The notes under the pieces: generated by a model
Database searches by the model: none
Told to the model about the DNA's origin: nothing
What the model saw: only the letters and a program-made list of their open reading frames with translations
In this document: positions 1 through 11,451 of the stretch, piece by piece
Layout of the letters: each line of letters opens with the position of its first letter
Position numbering within the stretch: position 1 is the stretch's first letter
Translations under genes and position numbers: made by a program
NCBI RefSeq assembly: GCF_029407905.1
Contig: NC_073630.1
Coordinates: forward strand, 47,145,001 to 47,209,000
DNA length: 64,000 nt
Direction: 5' to 3'
DNA from: Bubalus kerabau
Taxonomy: Eukaryota > Chordata > Mammalia > Artiodactyla > Bovidae

Positions 1-1239
1 AGTGAGTTGTAGTCAGCGTGCTTTGTCCATTTGTTGAAGCACAGTATCAATTATCCTTTAATGTCCTAAACAGTACCTCTCCTTGGTGATGCCTATGTGT
101 ATCATGAAAATCTTTTGTTCTAGAGAAGGAAGTACTAACTTCTCTTGTCATTAAACATCTTGGTCTGCATCTCGGTGCACACGACCCCATGATGGATGCA
201 CATGTAAATCCAAACTGCATGTCTTTTATGACTTGCATGCTGTTTCTCCAGCTTTTTTTTATACAGCATCCTCCTGCTTGCAATGAAAGAAGCATATTGG
301 ATTTTATATGGTTATAAAATCCCACATAAGACAAACTATACAAAAGGCTTTCTATGTAGCTTGGGACTCCACAATGCTTTTTTTCCTTCTGCCACTGCCA
401 CACCTTCTACCTCCCCATACTATTTCCTTCTTTTCTTCTCTGGTCTTGAGACCTCCTATTCAAAACATTGTGGAGCCTTCTGCTTTGTTTCTGTCCATTT
501 ACTGATTGCTTTTATGAGTCAATGCCTGGTAGTTATTCTTTCACTATGAAGGAGCACACTGATGAAGGTTTGTAATGACAACATCTGCTTGTCCCAAACA
601 GATGTTAGAATAATCCCTTGGTATACACTTAGCATGCTGGTCAGTACCAATCAACATTTATCCTGAGAGTAAGGATCCTCTGGTGTTCTGAGGGCTAAGA
701 TTGATATTGGATCGTTTAAATTAAAAACTATTCTGGATGATAAATATCATTTGGGGGTAAAAATTTGTAAAAACACTACAGTACCAAACCCCATCCACTG
801 AAGAACTCAACTTAGTTATCTGTATAGTATTATAAATTATTTAGTATATAAAGCTGCTCACAGTGTGAAATTTATTCTAAAATAATATGCATAAGTTCTG
901 CATTGCCTTGAGACTTGTTTGTTTACACAGTAAACCCAGATAAACATTCCACTACATTGCATGCCATCCTTATTAGCAATAGTCAAATATTCTAAAAGGT
1001 TTTTTTGAGTTTAAGTTAATCCATCGTTACTCATGACCTTCAAATGAAAACTTGGCTTCAGTATTATTTTCAAAAGAAAACTCCAATATCAGCCATGCTT
1101 AGCCAGTGCCAGAATGCTTACAACATGATCAACAAGTTGCACATGTACCCTTACGTGCAGTCAAAGGGTTATAATTTAGAAGCCAGGCTGGGAATGTACT
1201 ATTATGTGAATGTAATTCAAGATGCCCAGGCAATATGAA
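1..1239. other. Unassigned sequence, no gene seen
   Basis: AT-rich single-copy-looking DNA. Short open frames occur on both strands, the longest 118 codons at 47-403 minus, but none shows a recognisable domain, biased composition or splice context. I do not recognise a repeat family with confidence. Confidence 0.5.
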
Positions 1240-2300
1240 GCCCATGTCATCCTAAACTTTACACTCAGGAAAAACAACTTTCAGAAGGAAGTGAAGCTTG
1301 AGCAGAAACCTACATGCAAGAAAGGCACCAGTCATACAAATATCTGGGGAAGAGAGCAAGAGGCATAAGAAACAGCAAGTATGAAATAATGAATGTGGGA
1401 ATGTGCATGAAAATAGGAAGAAGGTCAATGTTGCTGGAGCAGAGTCAGCTGGGGAGAAGATGGAAGAAAATGAGGTCAGGAAGGTAGCCCAAGGCAAGAT
1501 CACAGCCTTATAGACCATTAAAAACCATTTGAATTTTATTCTAAATGTGAGAAGCCCAAAAAACTAAAGCCAAAGGAATGAGGAGCAATTATCAAAATAA
1601 TGCAATAATTGTTTCAATGTAAGAAGTATAAGCTCTTTAAAAAATAGGAACCTAGAGAAGGAAATGCCTAATGTTTATTAGGATGCCAAAAAGAGTAAAA
1701 CTGTTTTTTGATTTAGAAGTACTTGGCTGAGAAGGGAGAAAAGGCGATTCAGATAGAAGTGACATTTCTTTGCAGAGAGACAAATATGCATAAAAGTGGA
1801 GGAGGGGAAATACGATACATTGAAATATAGTTTATCTGGTTGTATATGAAAAGAAGTGGCAGGAGATGAGGATAGCATTAGATCTTCAAGGTCTTTGCAT
1901 GTCACCCAAAGGAATTTGGACTTTAACCAGTGGGCTAGGAAGCCACTGAAATATTTTAAGCCAGGAAGTGATGCAACATGATCATAGTTTTATTTTGGAA
2001 TAACAAATCTGTCAGTAGTGTGAAGAATTAATTGAAGTCCAGAGGAGTGTCTGAGGTCAAGACTACCAGCTGGGTAACTTGAAATAATCTATATGAGTAA
2101 GAAGAGATGAACTAGTGTCAAGACAGTAAAGAGAAATATACTGGAGAATTATTGAGATGGTAGAGTCTCACAATTATTTGGATGAGTGGAAAAACTGACA
2201 GTCATCAAGGATAACTTCTTGGCTTGTGGTTTGAGGAATTTGGTCAATGGTGATATCATTACCCTGGAGAAACAAGTGTGAGACTAAAACATCATCTCAG
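1240..2300 (-). mobile_element. L2 (CR1-clade) LINE relic, 3' part of ORF2
   Basis: Read on the minus strand this is a decayed L2 LINE. The plus-strand sequence follows the familiar reverse-complement order of L2: a segment equivalent to bytes such as gcctgagcagaaacct near 1300, attccaggcag-like text near 1370, ggtcaggaaggtagccca near 1473, then the caaggatgacttc-type block near 2205. The minus-strand frame at 1252-1518 resembles the L2 ORF2 C-terminus, which begins with a MAYKAL-like start (here MVYKAV) and carries an SAPATL motif. The copy is heavily mutated and cannot code. L2 is an ancient mammalian LINE, so this is old sequence shared beyond ruminants. Boundaries are approximate; the 5' end may extend further. 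Confidence 0.7.
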
Positions 2301-2681
2301 ATTTAATTTTAAAAATGCAATTTGTCAAATAGAAGAGGTCCCCAATGGACAAAAGACCTAAAGAAGATACATGAACATAGGTGTGACTGTTAGCTTTGGC
2401 AAAGAATGAAGGACAACTTACCTATAAAGGAGAAAAAGATAGAATAGTTGATGAGAACATGGATAAATTATGAGATGGAAGGGAAAAACAAGCTGAGAGA
2501 GTTCACTCAACATTACCCTCTCTCATCTGCTTTCTCTCAATCTCCTTTAAAGGTAGATATAGATAGATAAATAGACATAAATAATGTAACTTTATATGTT
2601 TAACAACTTAATGTATATGTATATGTACATATACACACTAATTGTGAGAAAGGCTTCATGGAAGATACTAATATGTAAAGC
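2301..2681. other. Unassigned AT-rich sequence
   Basis: Contains a degenerate GATA/TATG simple tract around 2555-2640. No coding or RNA feature is seen; the left part may be a further decayed piece of the neighbouring L2. Confidence 0.4.
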
Positions 2682-2879
2682 TGAGTGAAGTGAAAGTCAC
2701 TCAGTCATGTCTGACTCTTTGTGAACCCATGGATTATACAGTTCATGGAATTCTCTAGACCAGAATACTGGAGTGGGTAGCCTTTCCCTTCTCCAGGGTA
2801 TCTTCCAAACCAAGGGATTGAACCCAGATTCTCTGCATTGCAGGTGGATTCTTTACCAGCTGAGCCACAAGGGAAGCCT
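2682..2879 (-). mobile_element. Bov-tA SINE (tA2/tA3-like)
   Basis: Inserted antisense: the plus strand runs from a gaaagtcactcagtcatg tail to the gggaagcc end, which is the reverse of the tRNA-Glu-like 5' head. The internal gattatacagttcatgg block is the variant seen in Bov-tA2/tA3 rather than Bov-tA1. Length is about 198 bp. A non-coding passenger thought to move using BovB or L1 enzymes. Confidence 0.9.
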
Positions 2880-4566
2880 TTCTATATAAGCTGAAGCAGA
2901 CCTAAAAGGATTAGTAGGCTTTACTTAGGTCAAGAACATCAGAAACAATGCTGAAATTTCAATATTGGGTGACAAAAGTATAGCGTCAACATTTGAAGCT
3001 GAGGAAAAAATCTGGGCACTATTTTGGGCACTAGCTTGTTGGTAGGAGACAGAACAATGATTAATTTCATTCCCAACATGCTGATTTAAGGTGATGGTAA
3101 GAAACCATATGCTCATTCTAATTGAAATTACATGATTGGAGCACAAATGGGTGGTCTGAGCAAAATGGATAAATCAGAAAAAAAGATATGTCTGTAAAGT
3201 TAGTGGTTAATGCAGTCGAGTCACATTGGTAGCAAATAGTGAAAATGATAAAGGAGAAACCCTTGGACAATGCTTGCTGTAGTCAGCAAAGAGAAAGGAT
3301 CAAAGAGGGATCTGTGCTTGTCTATAGTCTCCAGGATCTCATCCCTCCAAAGCCTCTTATACTGGTTCTGAACTGGTTAATTACTTGATAAGGGGAAACC
3401 TCTCCTAAAAGGCAGGTGTTTTACCCCTAAATAATTCCCTAATAAGAACTGATGAAAACGGGATGGAAAATGCCTGCTTATAGAGAGTGTGATCAGAACA
3501 TCACTAGAAAGATCCGTGCAGGACAATTAAAATATGAAATAAAAATAGAGATTTTGCATAGGTTAGATGAAGAAGAAAGACATCTTAGATAACTCTTGGA
3601 GACTGAGGCCATCAACATTTGCAAGTTGCTGAATTTTGAAAGAAAAACAAGACAGGAAAATGACACTCAGTGGGAGAAAAGGCACTATGTACACATGTGT
3701 GTCTACCCCATCATAGATAAACTGGCAGCGTTAACAGTAATTTTTTGCTCAGAATTTTCTCCAATCAGAGTTTAAGGACTGTGCATTCTAGAAAAAGAAC
3801 TAACCAGCATTCAGAGATGCCAACATGCTGACATCCAATTTTCTTTATCTCTCTCTCTTACCCCAATGCTACCAAGTCTCTGCTAGTCTCTGACAATACA
3901 GATCTAGGTTCTTGCAATGTGATTTTGCCTGGGATAACTACCCTTGAGGAAGAGGATAGCCTCATTCCCCAATGTGATGGTTGTGGGGCCAGTGCTGTGG
4001 AAACTCATGTGTCCCATTAATTCTCTGTAATCTTTAAAGGTTAGAAACATCAGAGCCTTGGAAATAAGTTAACACATCTTCTGAGACTCTGAAGAAACTA
4101 CACAGATCTTTTTGAAAGACAGTCCAGGATACAGCTGCTTCTGAAACCTCCATGCCACCAGGTTGAAAATATCTCTGACTGAAAACCATGCAGAATATGA
4201 AACTGTGGAAAACAAAATTCTTTGAACTTTAAATGCACAAAGAAAAAGAATTAGATTTTTTCTTTCACTTTTAACTTACAAAGTGCTGCTTTATTTGTAG
4301 CTTTATTTCTTCCCAAAATTTTTATTGTAATGAAGTGGGGCTTACATTCAAATTGAGATAATTCTGTTCATGCTATAATTCTATTACACATTTTACTCTT
4401 GGAATATCTTACTGGAGTTATTTAATTCATTGATGAATTTATGATATACTGCATTGAATTGATGTGACTGGCCAAAATAGAGAAACAGAACAAGAAGTGA
4501 ATTTTCAGCTCTGGTTAAAGACTGAATTTAAAAAAAAGAAAAAGACTGATCTTAAAGTTAATTATG
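2880..4566. other. Unassigned sequence, no gene seen
   Basis: About 1.7 kb of AT-rich DNA without a long frame or a repeat I can name with confidence. The 73-codon minus frame at 2925-3146 has no recognisable motif. Confidence 0.45.
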
Positions 4567-4796
4567 TGTATATGTGTGTGTGTGCTCAGTAGCTCAACCA
4601 TGTCTGACTCTTTGCAACCCTATGGACTATAGCCCATCTGGCTCCTATGTCCATGGAATTTTCCAGGCAAGAATACTGGAGTGGGTTGCCATTTCCTACT
4701 CCAGGGGATCTTTCCAACCCAGGGATTGAACCTGAGTCTCTTGCATCTCCTGCATTGGCAAGTAGATTCTTTACCACTAAGCTACCTGGGAAGTCT
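4567..4796 (-). mobile_element. Bov-tA SINE
   Basis: Antisense Bov-tA with a (TG)n tract at 4566-4584 that corresponds to the element's CA-rich tail. The body shows ggactatagcccatctggctc, agaatactggagtgggttgc and cctgggaagtc at the tRNA-like end. The minus frame at 4586-4777 is only the SINE read through. Confidence 0.9.
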
Positions 4797-5097
4797 CAAA
4801 ATTTGATTATATAACATATAATTCTGACCAGTTTCATACATTTATGTGGACAGTCTCAACTGCACACAGTTGGCCCAAGGACAAAACACGAAAGAGTTCC
4901 AGTTGTCATTGAAGTAGCAACTTTATGGGTGCAAGAGCAGAGTAATGCTGATAGAGGCCAAATTGCTCCTATGCAGCCACAAGTCAGTCACATCTTTAAC
5001 TGACAGAAGGCTAAAGAGTTAAACTTGGTGGGTAAAGAAGGCAAAAAGATGGGGAATTTTAGAGAAGAGCCTATCCTGTCCTTCTTACCAAGGAGAT

Positions 5098-5592
5098 GTG
5101 GTGAGCAGATTAATGTCCCCTTTCTCCCAAAGGTATCTATAAACTAATCTTCAGAACCTAAGTATGTTACATCACATGGCAAAAAAGGACTTTTCAGATG
5201 TGATTCTGTTTAGGATCTGAGAGGGAAAGACCACTCTGAATTATTCAGGTGAGCCCGACATAACCACAAGAGCCCTTGGCTCAAAAAGGGGTGTAGAAAA
5301 GTCAGTGTCAGAGTCAGAAACTAGATGTGATGGAGAAGCAGAGGCCTGGGTGAGGAAGCTGTTGGCTGAGGGCTACGAGTTAATGGATGCAATTAGCTAC
5401 TTAGAAGAGTAAAAAGAAGAAAAAAGAGAGCTTCCAGAAGGAATATAGCCCTGCTGACACCTTGATTTTAGTCCCATGGCATTCATTTTAGACCTGTTAC
5501 CTCCAGATATGTAAGATAAATTTATGTTGTTCAAGCTACTAAGTCTGTGGTGCATTGGCATAGTATATTAGCAAGAGGAAAGGAATACAGAA
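5098..5592 (+). mobile_element. MaLR (MLT1-like) LTR relic
   Basis: The plus strand contains blocks typical of a mammalian MaLR LTR: ggacttttcagatgtgat near 5190, ccttgattttagtccca near 5461, cctccagatatgtaagata near 5500 and an aagctactaagtctgtgg end near 5535. The gtaagataaattt region corresponds to the polyadenylation area. Diverged and non-coding. The subfamily is from memory only. Confidence 0.6.
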
Positions 5593-6199
5593 AGTTTTAC
5601 CTATATCTGTGGACTACTTTTAGCATTGCTCATATTTCCTGGGAAGAGAAATCCCTCCCTAGATTTGTATATTTAGGAAGTTAAAACAGATATGTTTAGG
5701 CTTAGCTCTTCTGTTTCTCTTCTAGTAAGTGTTCCTGCACAAGTTCCTCTTTGGTATTCCAGGCGTGCATCTTATCTGTGTACTTGGGTGGCCTGTCCTT
5801 ATCCATGATGGACTGTGGTTTCATGACCGAGTCTTTGATATCTGGAGCTCAGTGAACAGAACTGTTCAGCTCTCACACTTAGTTGTTAACAATAATTAAA
5901 GTACTATCTTGATATCAACCTGGCATTTCTTTCTGGTTTTTCATTTTTAAAATCAAGGTGAGGAAGTGGGCTATGATTCACTGGGTCTTGAATTCCCAAT
6001 AAACACAAAAGAGTCGATGGCAAAACATACAACATTGTGGGAAATGTTGAGACTAGTAAGGAAGACTAAAGAAAGTCTGTTGGATTTGGTAATGAGGTTT
6101 CTTTAACATAACACAAACTTATCACCTTCAACCTGAAGAACAGCATTGCTGTTAAAAAATGCTAGAAGCACTTACATTGATGTCAGAAGACATGAGTAT
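5593..6199. other. Unassigned sequence
   Basis: No gene, RNA or clear repeat recognised. Confidence 0.4.
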
Positions 6200-6400
6200 C
6201 ATCTTATGCTGCTCTTACATAGCATTATTCTCGAGATTTTAGCCAACTCTATTAAAGAACAAAAATAAATTAGAAGTATAGAAATTACAGAATGAAATAA
6301 TTTTTATAATGAAAATCTATAAAAACTGAAACTATTACAATTTGCTGATCATATAATTAAGTACCTAAAAAAAAAAACAAGGAAAAAATTAAAATGATTA
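6200..6400 (+). mobile_element. Ancient L1 ORF2 fragment, plus strand
   Basis: The order resembles the reverse-transcriptase region of L1 ORF2 read on the plus strand: an ...attttagccaactctattaa block, then aacaaaaataaat, then an atttgctgatcatat block that corresponds to the FADD-coding stretch. It faces the minus-strand relic that begins about 30 bp downstream, so it may be the inverted 5' part of one insertion. Very diverged. Confidence 0.45.
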
Positions 6401-7389
6401 AAAACAATTGATATTTTGAAATTTTAGATTTTATATATTTGCAATCATATCTTGTGTATTATATATATCATTTCATTCCAACAATTATACTATTTTTTTT
6501 CTTAATTGCATTGCCTAGGAAGTTAGTACAATATTGAATAATAATGATCAAAGAGTTTTTTTGTCATATTCCTAACTTAAATAGCCAGTAAGTATGACAT
6601 TGTTATGTTTTTTTAGGAGTACTCTTCATGAGGTAAAGGATGTTTACTTCTATGTAACTGTGTTCAATGGGTTGTATACACTTCTGGATGTGATTTATTA
6701 CCCGTGTAAGCAGATTATTGAAGCTATAAGTATGACTGGTCTCTGTACATATTTCCATTAGCTGTTCTTGCCTGATTTTGATATTATGAGTTACACCAAT
6801 TCATAAAATGTTTTCCTTCTTCCCTAGTCTCTGAAATATTTTATTTAAAAAGATGATTTTTTTTTAACTTAATTTTTTAAGTAAAAAGAGCCTATGATCA
6901 TATTTGAACTTAGAGATTGGGGTAGTAACATTTCTATTACATGTCAATTTCATTATTATGTTTACTGTATTTTAAATTACTTATTCACATTTTTATTTCT
7001 TTGTACTTCTGATTTAGACTTTGGACAAATTCTTCAATAATTCATTTCAATCACATTTTATTTCTTTAAATTTCTCTTGAACAGTATCACACTAGAATTG
7101 ATGTAGAATATTGAGATTTTAAATTTTCAATGAACATATTTCCATTTCTATAATTTTCTGTATACCTATTCACAGTTCACTTGTGCTCTAATATGTTATT
7201 TTTTCTTTAGACATATTTTTGTTTTATTTCCTTGAGGCTCTTACCTTACTTATATTTAAGGTATTTTGAGAGTGCTTTTTGTTTTCACTTTTAGAAGTGA
7301 TTTTAATTCCTGATTTTTTTTCTAGTTTCAAACAAAATCCTTTAAAAACTTTTGAATTTCCAACCTTATCAAATATGACACCCTTATAA

Positions 7390-7800
7390 CTACCCCTCTG
7401 TCTCTATTTCTTTACACCAGGTCCGTAGGTTCATTTACTCATATTCCTGTAGCTCCAGTCAAACAAATGGCGTCATGTCCAAGTCTTTGAAACTCTGTCC
7501 CGTGGTGCTGCCCAGTTACGGAGACAGCGAGGAGCTTGATCAAGGTTTTGGCTGTTGGACTGTTTGCTTCTGCTCCAAACATGGTGCTTGTAGCTAAGAC
7601 TCACAGTCCCACTAATTTTGTAATTTCAGTTCTTCAGCGAAGATGCAAACTACAGGCAAACAATTTTAAGCAGTGTGACTTGCTCTAGTCTCTAAAACAA
7701 ACGGGAGTCCATCTCTCTGCCATTTCAGCATTCTCTGGTACCTTGAGGCCAGCCAAAGCATTAGTCTTTTCTCATTATAGACCTTTGCTGAAGGGGTATT
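7390..7800. other. GC-richer island inside old L1, origin unknown
   Basis: This stretch is clearly less AT-rich than its surroundings and does not read as L1. On the plus strand a pyrimidine tract ending ctttacaccag precedes an open frame with no Met start that runs to a TAA at about 7597. I do not recognise the product or a repeat family. It may be an old insertion, a decayed exon or an unrecognised part of the repeat. Confidence 0.3.
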
Positions 7801-8221
7801 TAATTTTTAAGGATGGCTATATATTTTTATAACGTATATTGCAAATAATTAATTAATAAAGGAAAATTTGAAAATGTAAGCATATTTTTGATATTGACTT
7901 CAAATATTTTTTCAAAAAAGATGTTTAATTTTTGTAGTTAATTCAATTTTTTTTGCCTTTTATTTCAAGTTGCATCATTATTTCTCCCTTTATAAAGATA
8001 AGCACTGTTGTGGTTGTATACTTTACATATGAATGTGCCTGTGTTTTCCTTCTTTTACTTTCAACTACTCAGAACAGTTGAATTTAGGCATGTCTCTTTA
8101 AATCATTATATGATTACATTTTGTTTTATTATTCAATCCGAAAATTCTTACGTTTCACAGCAGTATTGGTATATTTATATTTTATGTAATATAGATATAT
8201 TTGGTTTAAATCTGCCATTTT

Positions 8222-8430
8222 AGTATTTAAATATATAAATGTATGAAGTATATATAAAAGAATGATGATATTTATGAATGAAAGATTATATTTTATAAAT
8301 GCATAAATTTTATTGTATATTATATAAAATAATTTTATATTATATATGTATTTAAACATTTAAACATTTATATATAGACACTATATATACAGATATAAAA
8401 ATATACATGTATACATATATCTTTATAATT
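8222..8430. repeat. A/T-only low-complexity tract
   Basis: Almost pure A and T with many short TATA, ATTTAAA and TTATAT inverted repeats. Probably decayed simple sequence within the old L1 relic. Small frames here are chance. Confidence 0.7.
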
Positions 8431-9463
8431 TTTCTATTATTTAGTGTTATTTTATTGAAATTATAGCACAAATCCTTATGTTAATACAGTCTAATATAAA
8501 TTAGTACTTTTACCACTTCCAGAATAATGTAAATGCTTTAAAATATTTTAACTCCATTTCTCCCCTTCTTGATCTATAGGCAGAAACTGTCATTCTATGT
8601 ATAAAATCCAACAATATTTACTTTATTGCCTTAAATATTCAAAGTCCATTTGTATCTAGAAATACTTATACTCATTTTATTTGTTTTTGTTTATCCTGGG
8701 ATAATTTTCTTTCCAATTGACTTTCTGTATTTCCTTTCTTGGATGATGAAGGCAGCCAATTCTTTGGCTTGTTTGTCTGAAAATATACATCAAACACTGA
8801 CTATTGAATTTAGATCTGCAGCTATTTTCTCTTTCCTCTGGCTTCTTTTAAGATTTTTTGTTTGGTTTTCAACAATTTTACTGTAATATGCCTGAGTGTT
8901 TTGCTTGTGTGTATGAGTGTGTGAATGTGTGGTTTTTGTTTTTTCATATTTGTCCTCTTTGAGGGTTGTAATTCTTCTCATTTATATGTAATATCTTTTG
9001 TAAGATTCTTGGCCCTTTGTCATCAAACATGCTTCTACTTTAATCTCTTTCTCATTTCCTTTTGATATTCCAATTACATGTATGTTAGGTTTTTCACTTT
9101 CCTCTCCATATTTTCTCTATCTTTCATCCATTTATCTCTTCCCAGTTCAATTTGTATATTTTCTTGCAACAGGCCTTCCAGTTTATTAATTTTTTCATCA
9201 GCTGTCGTTTCTCAAAACATCTAAGTTCACATTTTAATTATTTTATTTTCAGTCCTATAATTTTTATTTTATTTTCAATTATATCCTTATTTTCCTAAAG
9301 TAGATCTCTATCTTGTTATACATTTACTTGAACTTAGAAATTATAGATATATTTGTCTCTGCTAATAATTTTGATTTGTGCATTTCACATGGATCTACTT
9401 CCATTTCTCATTTTATTCTTTTCAGTTTTCAGTGAATTATTATTTTTCAATATAATATATTTT

Positions 9464-9587
9464 GTTGGAGAAGGAAATGGCAACCCACTCAGTATTCTTG
9501 TCTGGAAAAATCCATGGACAGAGGAGCCTGGCAGGCTACAGTCCACGGGGTTGCAAAGAGTTGGACATGACTGAGCCACTATCACTC
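9464..9587 (+). mobile_element. BovA monomer SINE fragment
   Basis: Starts ttggagaaggaaatggcaac, has the agtattcttgtctgg block and ends gttggacatgactgagcc. It lacks the tRNA-like head. Inserted in the old L1. Confidence 0.9.
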
Positions 9588-9709
9588 ATTACTCTCTCAT
9601 ATTATATTTAGTTATCACTATTGCATAAAAATTATAGTAAAAATGATTTTTGGATTAAATTATATTTTTCCTAATAGGATTTACATTTTCTTCTTCCTAG
9701 CAGTATATT

Positions 9710-9903
9710 GGGTTTCCCAGGAGTCGCTAGTGGTAAAGAACCCAAGAGACACAGGTTTGATCCCTGGGTTGTGAAGATCCCCTGAAGGAGGAAATGTTAC
9801 CCCACTCCAGCATTCTTGCCTGGAAATCCCATGGACAGAGGAGCCTGGACTACAGTCCATGGGGTCCAAAAGAGTTGGACACAACTAAGCATCTGAGCAC
9901 AGC
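9710..9903 (+). mobile_element. Bov-tA SINE
   Basis: Sense-strand copy: gggtttcccaggagtcgcta head (tRNA-like), a gtttgatccctgggttg B-box region, then the BovA body and a gttggacacaactaagc tail. Diverged but full length. Confidence 0.9.
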
Positions 9904-10160
9904 CTCTATATTAGGTGTAAATCACCTTAACTCAATTAGTAATTGGAGTGATTAGAAATCTGGCTTTAGTGTTGATGATTACTCTATTTCTGTTTCACAT
10001 TATTTCTAGGATTTAGCCAGTCTTCTCGGCCTTTGACCATCATATGGCTTTCAGAATTGGTGATAAATCAGGGAGGAAAATGCTCCCAAATCTTTATTTA
10101 CCTTTCTGAGCTTTGCTTATTTTAAAATTTTTGATCCTGAAAATTCTCACTGCCTTGATA

Positions 10161-10164
10161 AGCT
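10161..10164. repeat. TSD of the solo LTR, left copy
   Basis: AGCT, matched by 10646-10649 on the other side of the LTR. Confidence 0.6.
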
Positions 10165-10645
10165 TGTCAGGGGAAGCACACTGATTGAAACCACCCACCC
10201 TGGCCAGGCACCATAGTAACCATTTGCATGAGTTGTTTTATGACAGGAGATCCTGATAAGGAACACGGAACTAATAAGCCACCACCAACTGGAAGAATTC
10301 AGGAAAGGTCGAAAGGAGACACCCTGTGTCCATCCACTTCCCAGAATCCCTCTCTCTAGCATCCATCTTGGCTGAGCAATGCGTGCGCCACCAGGAAAGA
10401 CTTTGAATTAGAATGATTGGCCAAAGACCACCCAGAAACTAATCCCATCACCATAAAACCCAAGACTGCAAGCGACATGGCAGAGCCGTTTTCCTGGGTT
10501 CCCTTACCCTACTTCTCTCCACCTGGGTGCCCTTTCCCAAAATATCTTGCTTTGTCAGCACATGTGTCTCCTTGGATGATATATTTTGGAGTGTTAGACC
10601 AGAGCCCAGTTTTGGGCCCTGGAAGGGGTCCATCTTCCTACAACA
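10165..10645 (+). mobile_element. Solo ERV LTR (bovine BTLTR1-like)
   Basis: A 481-bp LTR bounded by TG at 10165 and CA at 10645. The flanks are AGCT at 10161-10164 and 10646-10649, consistent with a 4-bp target duplication. The shared string extends ambiguously to AAGCTTG. Internal features are a TATA-like ccataaaaccc near 10451 and a degenerate polyadenylation region near 10538, followed by tgctttgtcagcacatgtgtc. There are no gag, pol or env sequences beside it, so the provirus was probably removed by LTR-LTR recombination. I recognise the sequence as the bovine LTR usually called BTLTR1, from memory. The frame at 10417-10686 is the LTR read through, not a gene. Confidence 0.8.
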
Positions 10646-10847
10646 AGCTTGCTAGTAATTTCAAAGTGATTTTTTTACATAAATAATTCACACAGTTTTA
10701 TTGTTTATCAATAGGAGAGTTGGTTCAGAACAATATTCCCTCATTTTTGGAAAGAGAATGCTTAAAACTTTTGTGTGGAGTCTCATTGTACCTTCAAATT
10801 CATAAAATACTTTTACTATTTGTAAATAATATCTATACATACCTATG

Positions 10848-11041
10848 TTTGTGTGTTTGTGTAACTCTGCAACGCTATGGACTATAGCCTGCCAGGCTCC
10901 TCTGCCCATGGGATTCTTCAGGCAAGAATACTAGAGTTGGTTGCCATTTCCTCCTCCAGGAGTTCTTTCTGACCCAAGTGTCAAACCCAAATCTCCTGCA
11001 TTGCAGGCAGATTCTTACCACTGAGCCACCAGGGAAGCCCA
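10848..11041 (-). mobile_element. Bov-tA SINE
   Basis: Antisense copy: tgtgtgtttgtgtaactctg tail, ggactatagcctgccaggct body, and ccaccagggaagccc at the tRNA-like head. It abuts a (TA)n-rich tract at 11042-11100. Confidence 0.9.
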
Positions 11042-11100
11042 TATGTAGGTATATGTACATGTTTTTATATATATATACATATAAATATATATACATATGC
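11042..11100. repeat. TA/TATG microsatellite-like tract
   Basis: Alternating TATG, TATA and TACATA units directly after the SINE head. Confidence 0.7.
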
Positions 11101-11214
11101 TCTTTATATAGTAACATTAATGACTAGAAAGATGCTACCATTTAATCCTGTGGCTTCCCTTCCTCACAAATACATCAATACATATCTCCAGGAATCAAAA
11201 TATCCTGTTTCCTG

Positions 11215-11451
11215 AAGTCATGTATAATATCATGTGTGAAACGAGTTGCCAGTCCAGGTTCGATGCACGATACTGGATGCTTGGGGCTGGTGCACTGGGA
11301 CAACCCAAAGGGATGGTATGGGGAGGGAGGAGGGAGGAGGATTCAGGATGGGGAACACATGTCTACCTGTGGCGGATTCATTTTGATATTTGGCAAAACT
11401 AATACAATTTGTAAAGTTTAAAAATAAAATAAAAATTAAAAAAAAAAGTAA
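11215..11451 (+). mobile_element. Bovid L1 3' end, 5'-truncated
   Basis: The 3' UTR of a young ruminant L1: catgtataatatcatgtgtg, gaaacgagttgccagtcc, the ggggagggaggagggagg purine tract, and ttgatatttggcaaaact followed by an A-rich tail with aataaa units. The two overlapping small frames here (11220-11421) are in the UTR and have no coding meaning. Related copies lie at 57903, 58504 (antisense) and 63648 (antisense). No clear TSD. Confidence 0.9.

Larger units (their letters stand above)
6430..10160 (-). mobile_element. Ancient L1 (L1M/HAL1-type) relic, interrupted
   Basis: The plus strand reads as the reverse complement of old L1 sequence. Near 6500-6700 it follows ORF2 RT text (an acaatattgaataataatg block and an aggtaaaggatgtttacttct block). 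Near 8480-8560 it has the cagtctaatataaattag / taccacttcc text, near 8830-8910 the ggcttcttttaagatttt text, and near 9040-9200 the attccaattacatgtatgtt and ttccagtttattaat text of the ORF1/5' region. It is broken by a GC-richer island at about 7390-7800, a near-pure A/T tract at 8222-8430, and SINEs at 9464 and 9710. No intact frame remains. Limits are approximate. Confidence 0.6.

Noticed and set aside
9710..9903. tRNA-like A and B boxes in Bov-tA heads (this and all similar copies)
   Set aside because: They are SINE heads derived from tRNA-Glu and cannot fold as complete tRNAs.
10417..10686. An 89-codon frame starting MAKDHPETNP
   Set aside because: It lies inside the solo LTR and follows LTR sequence, not a gene.
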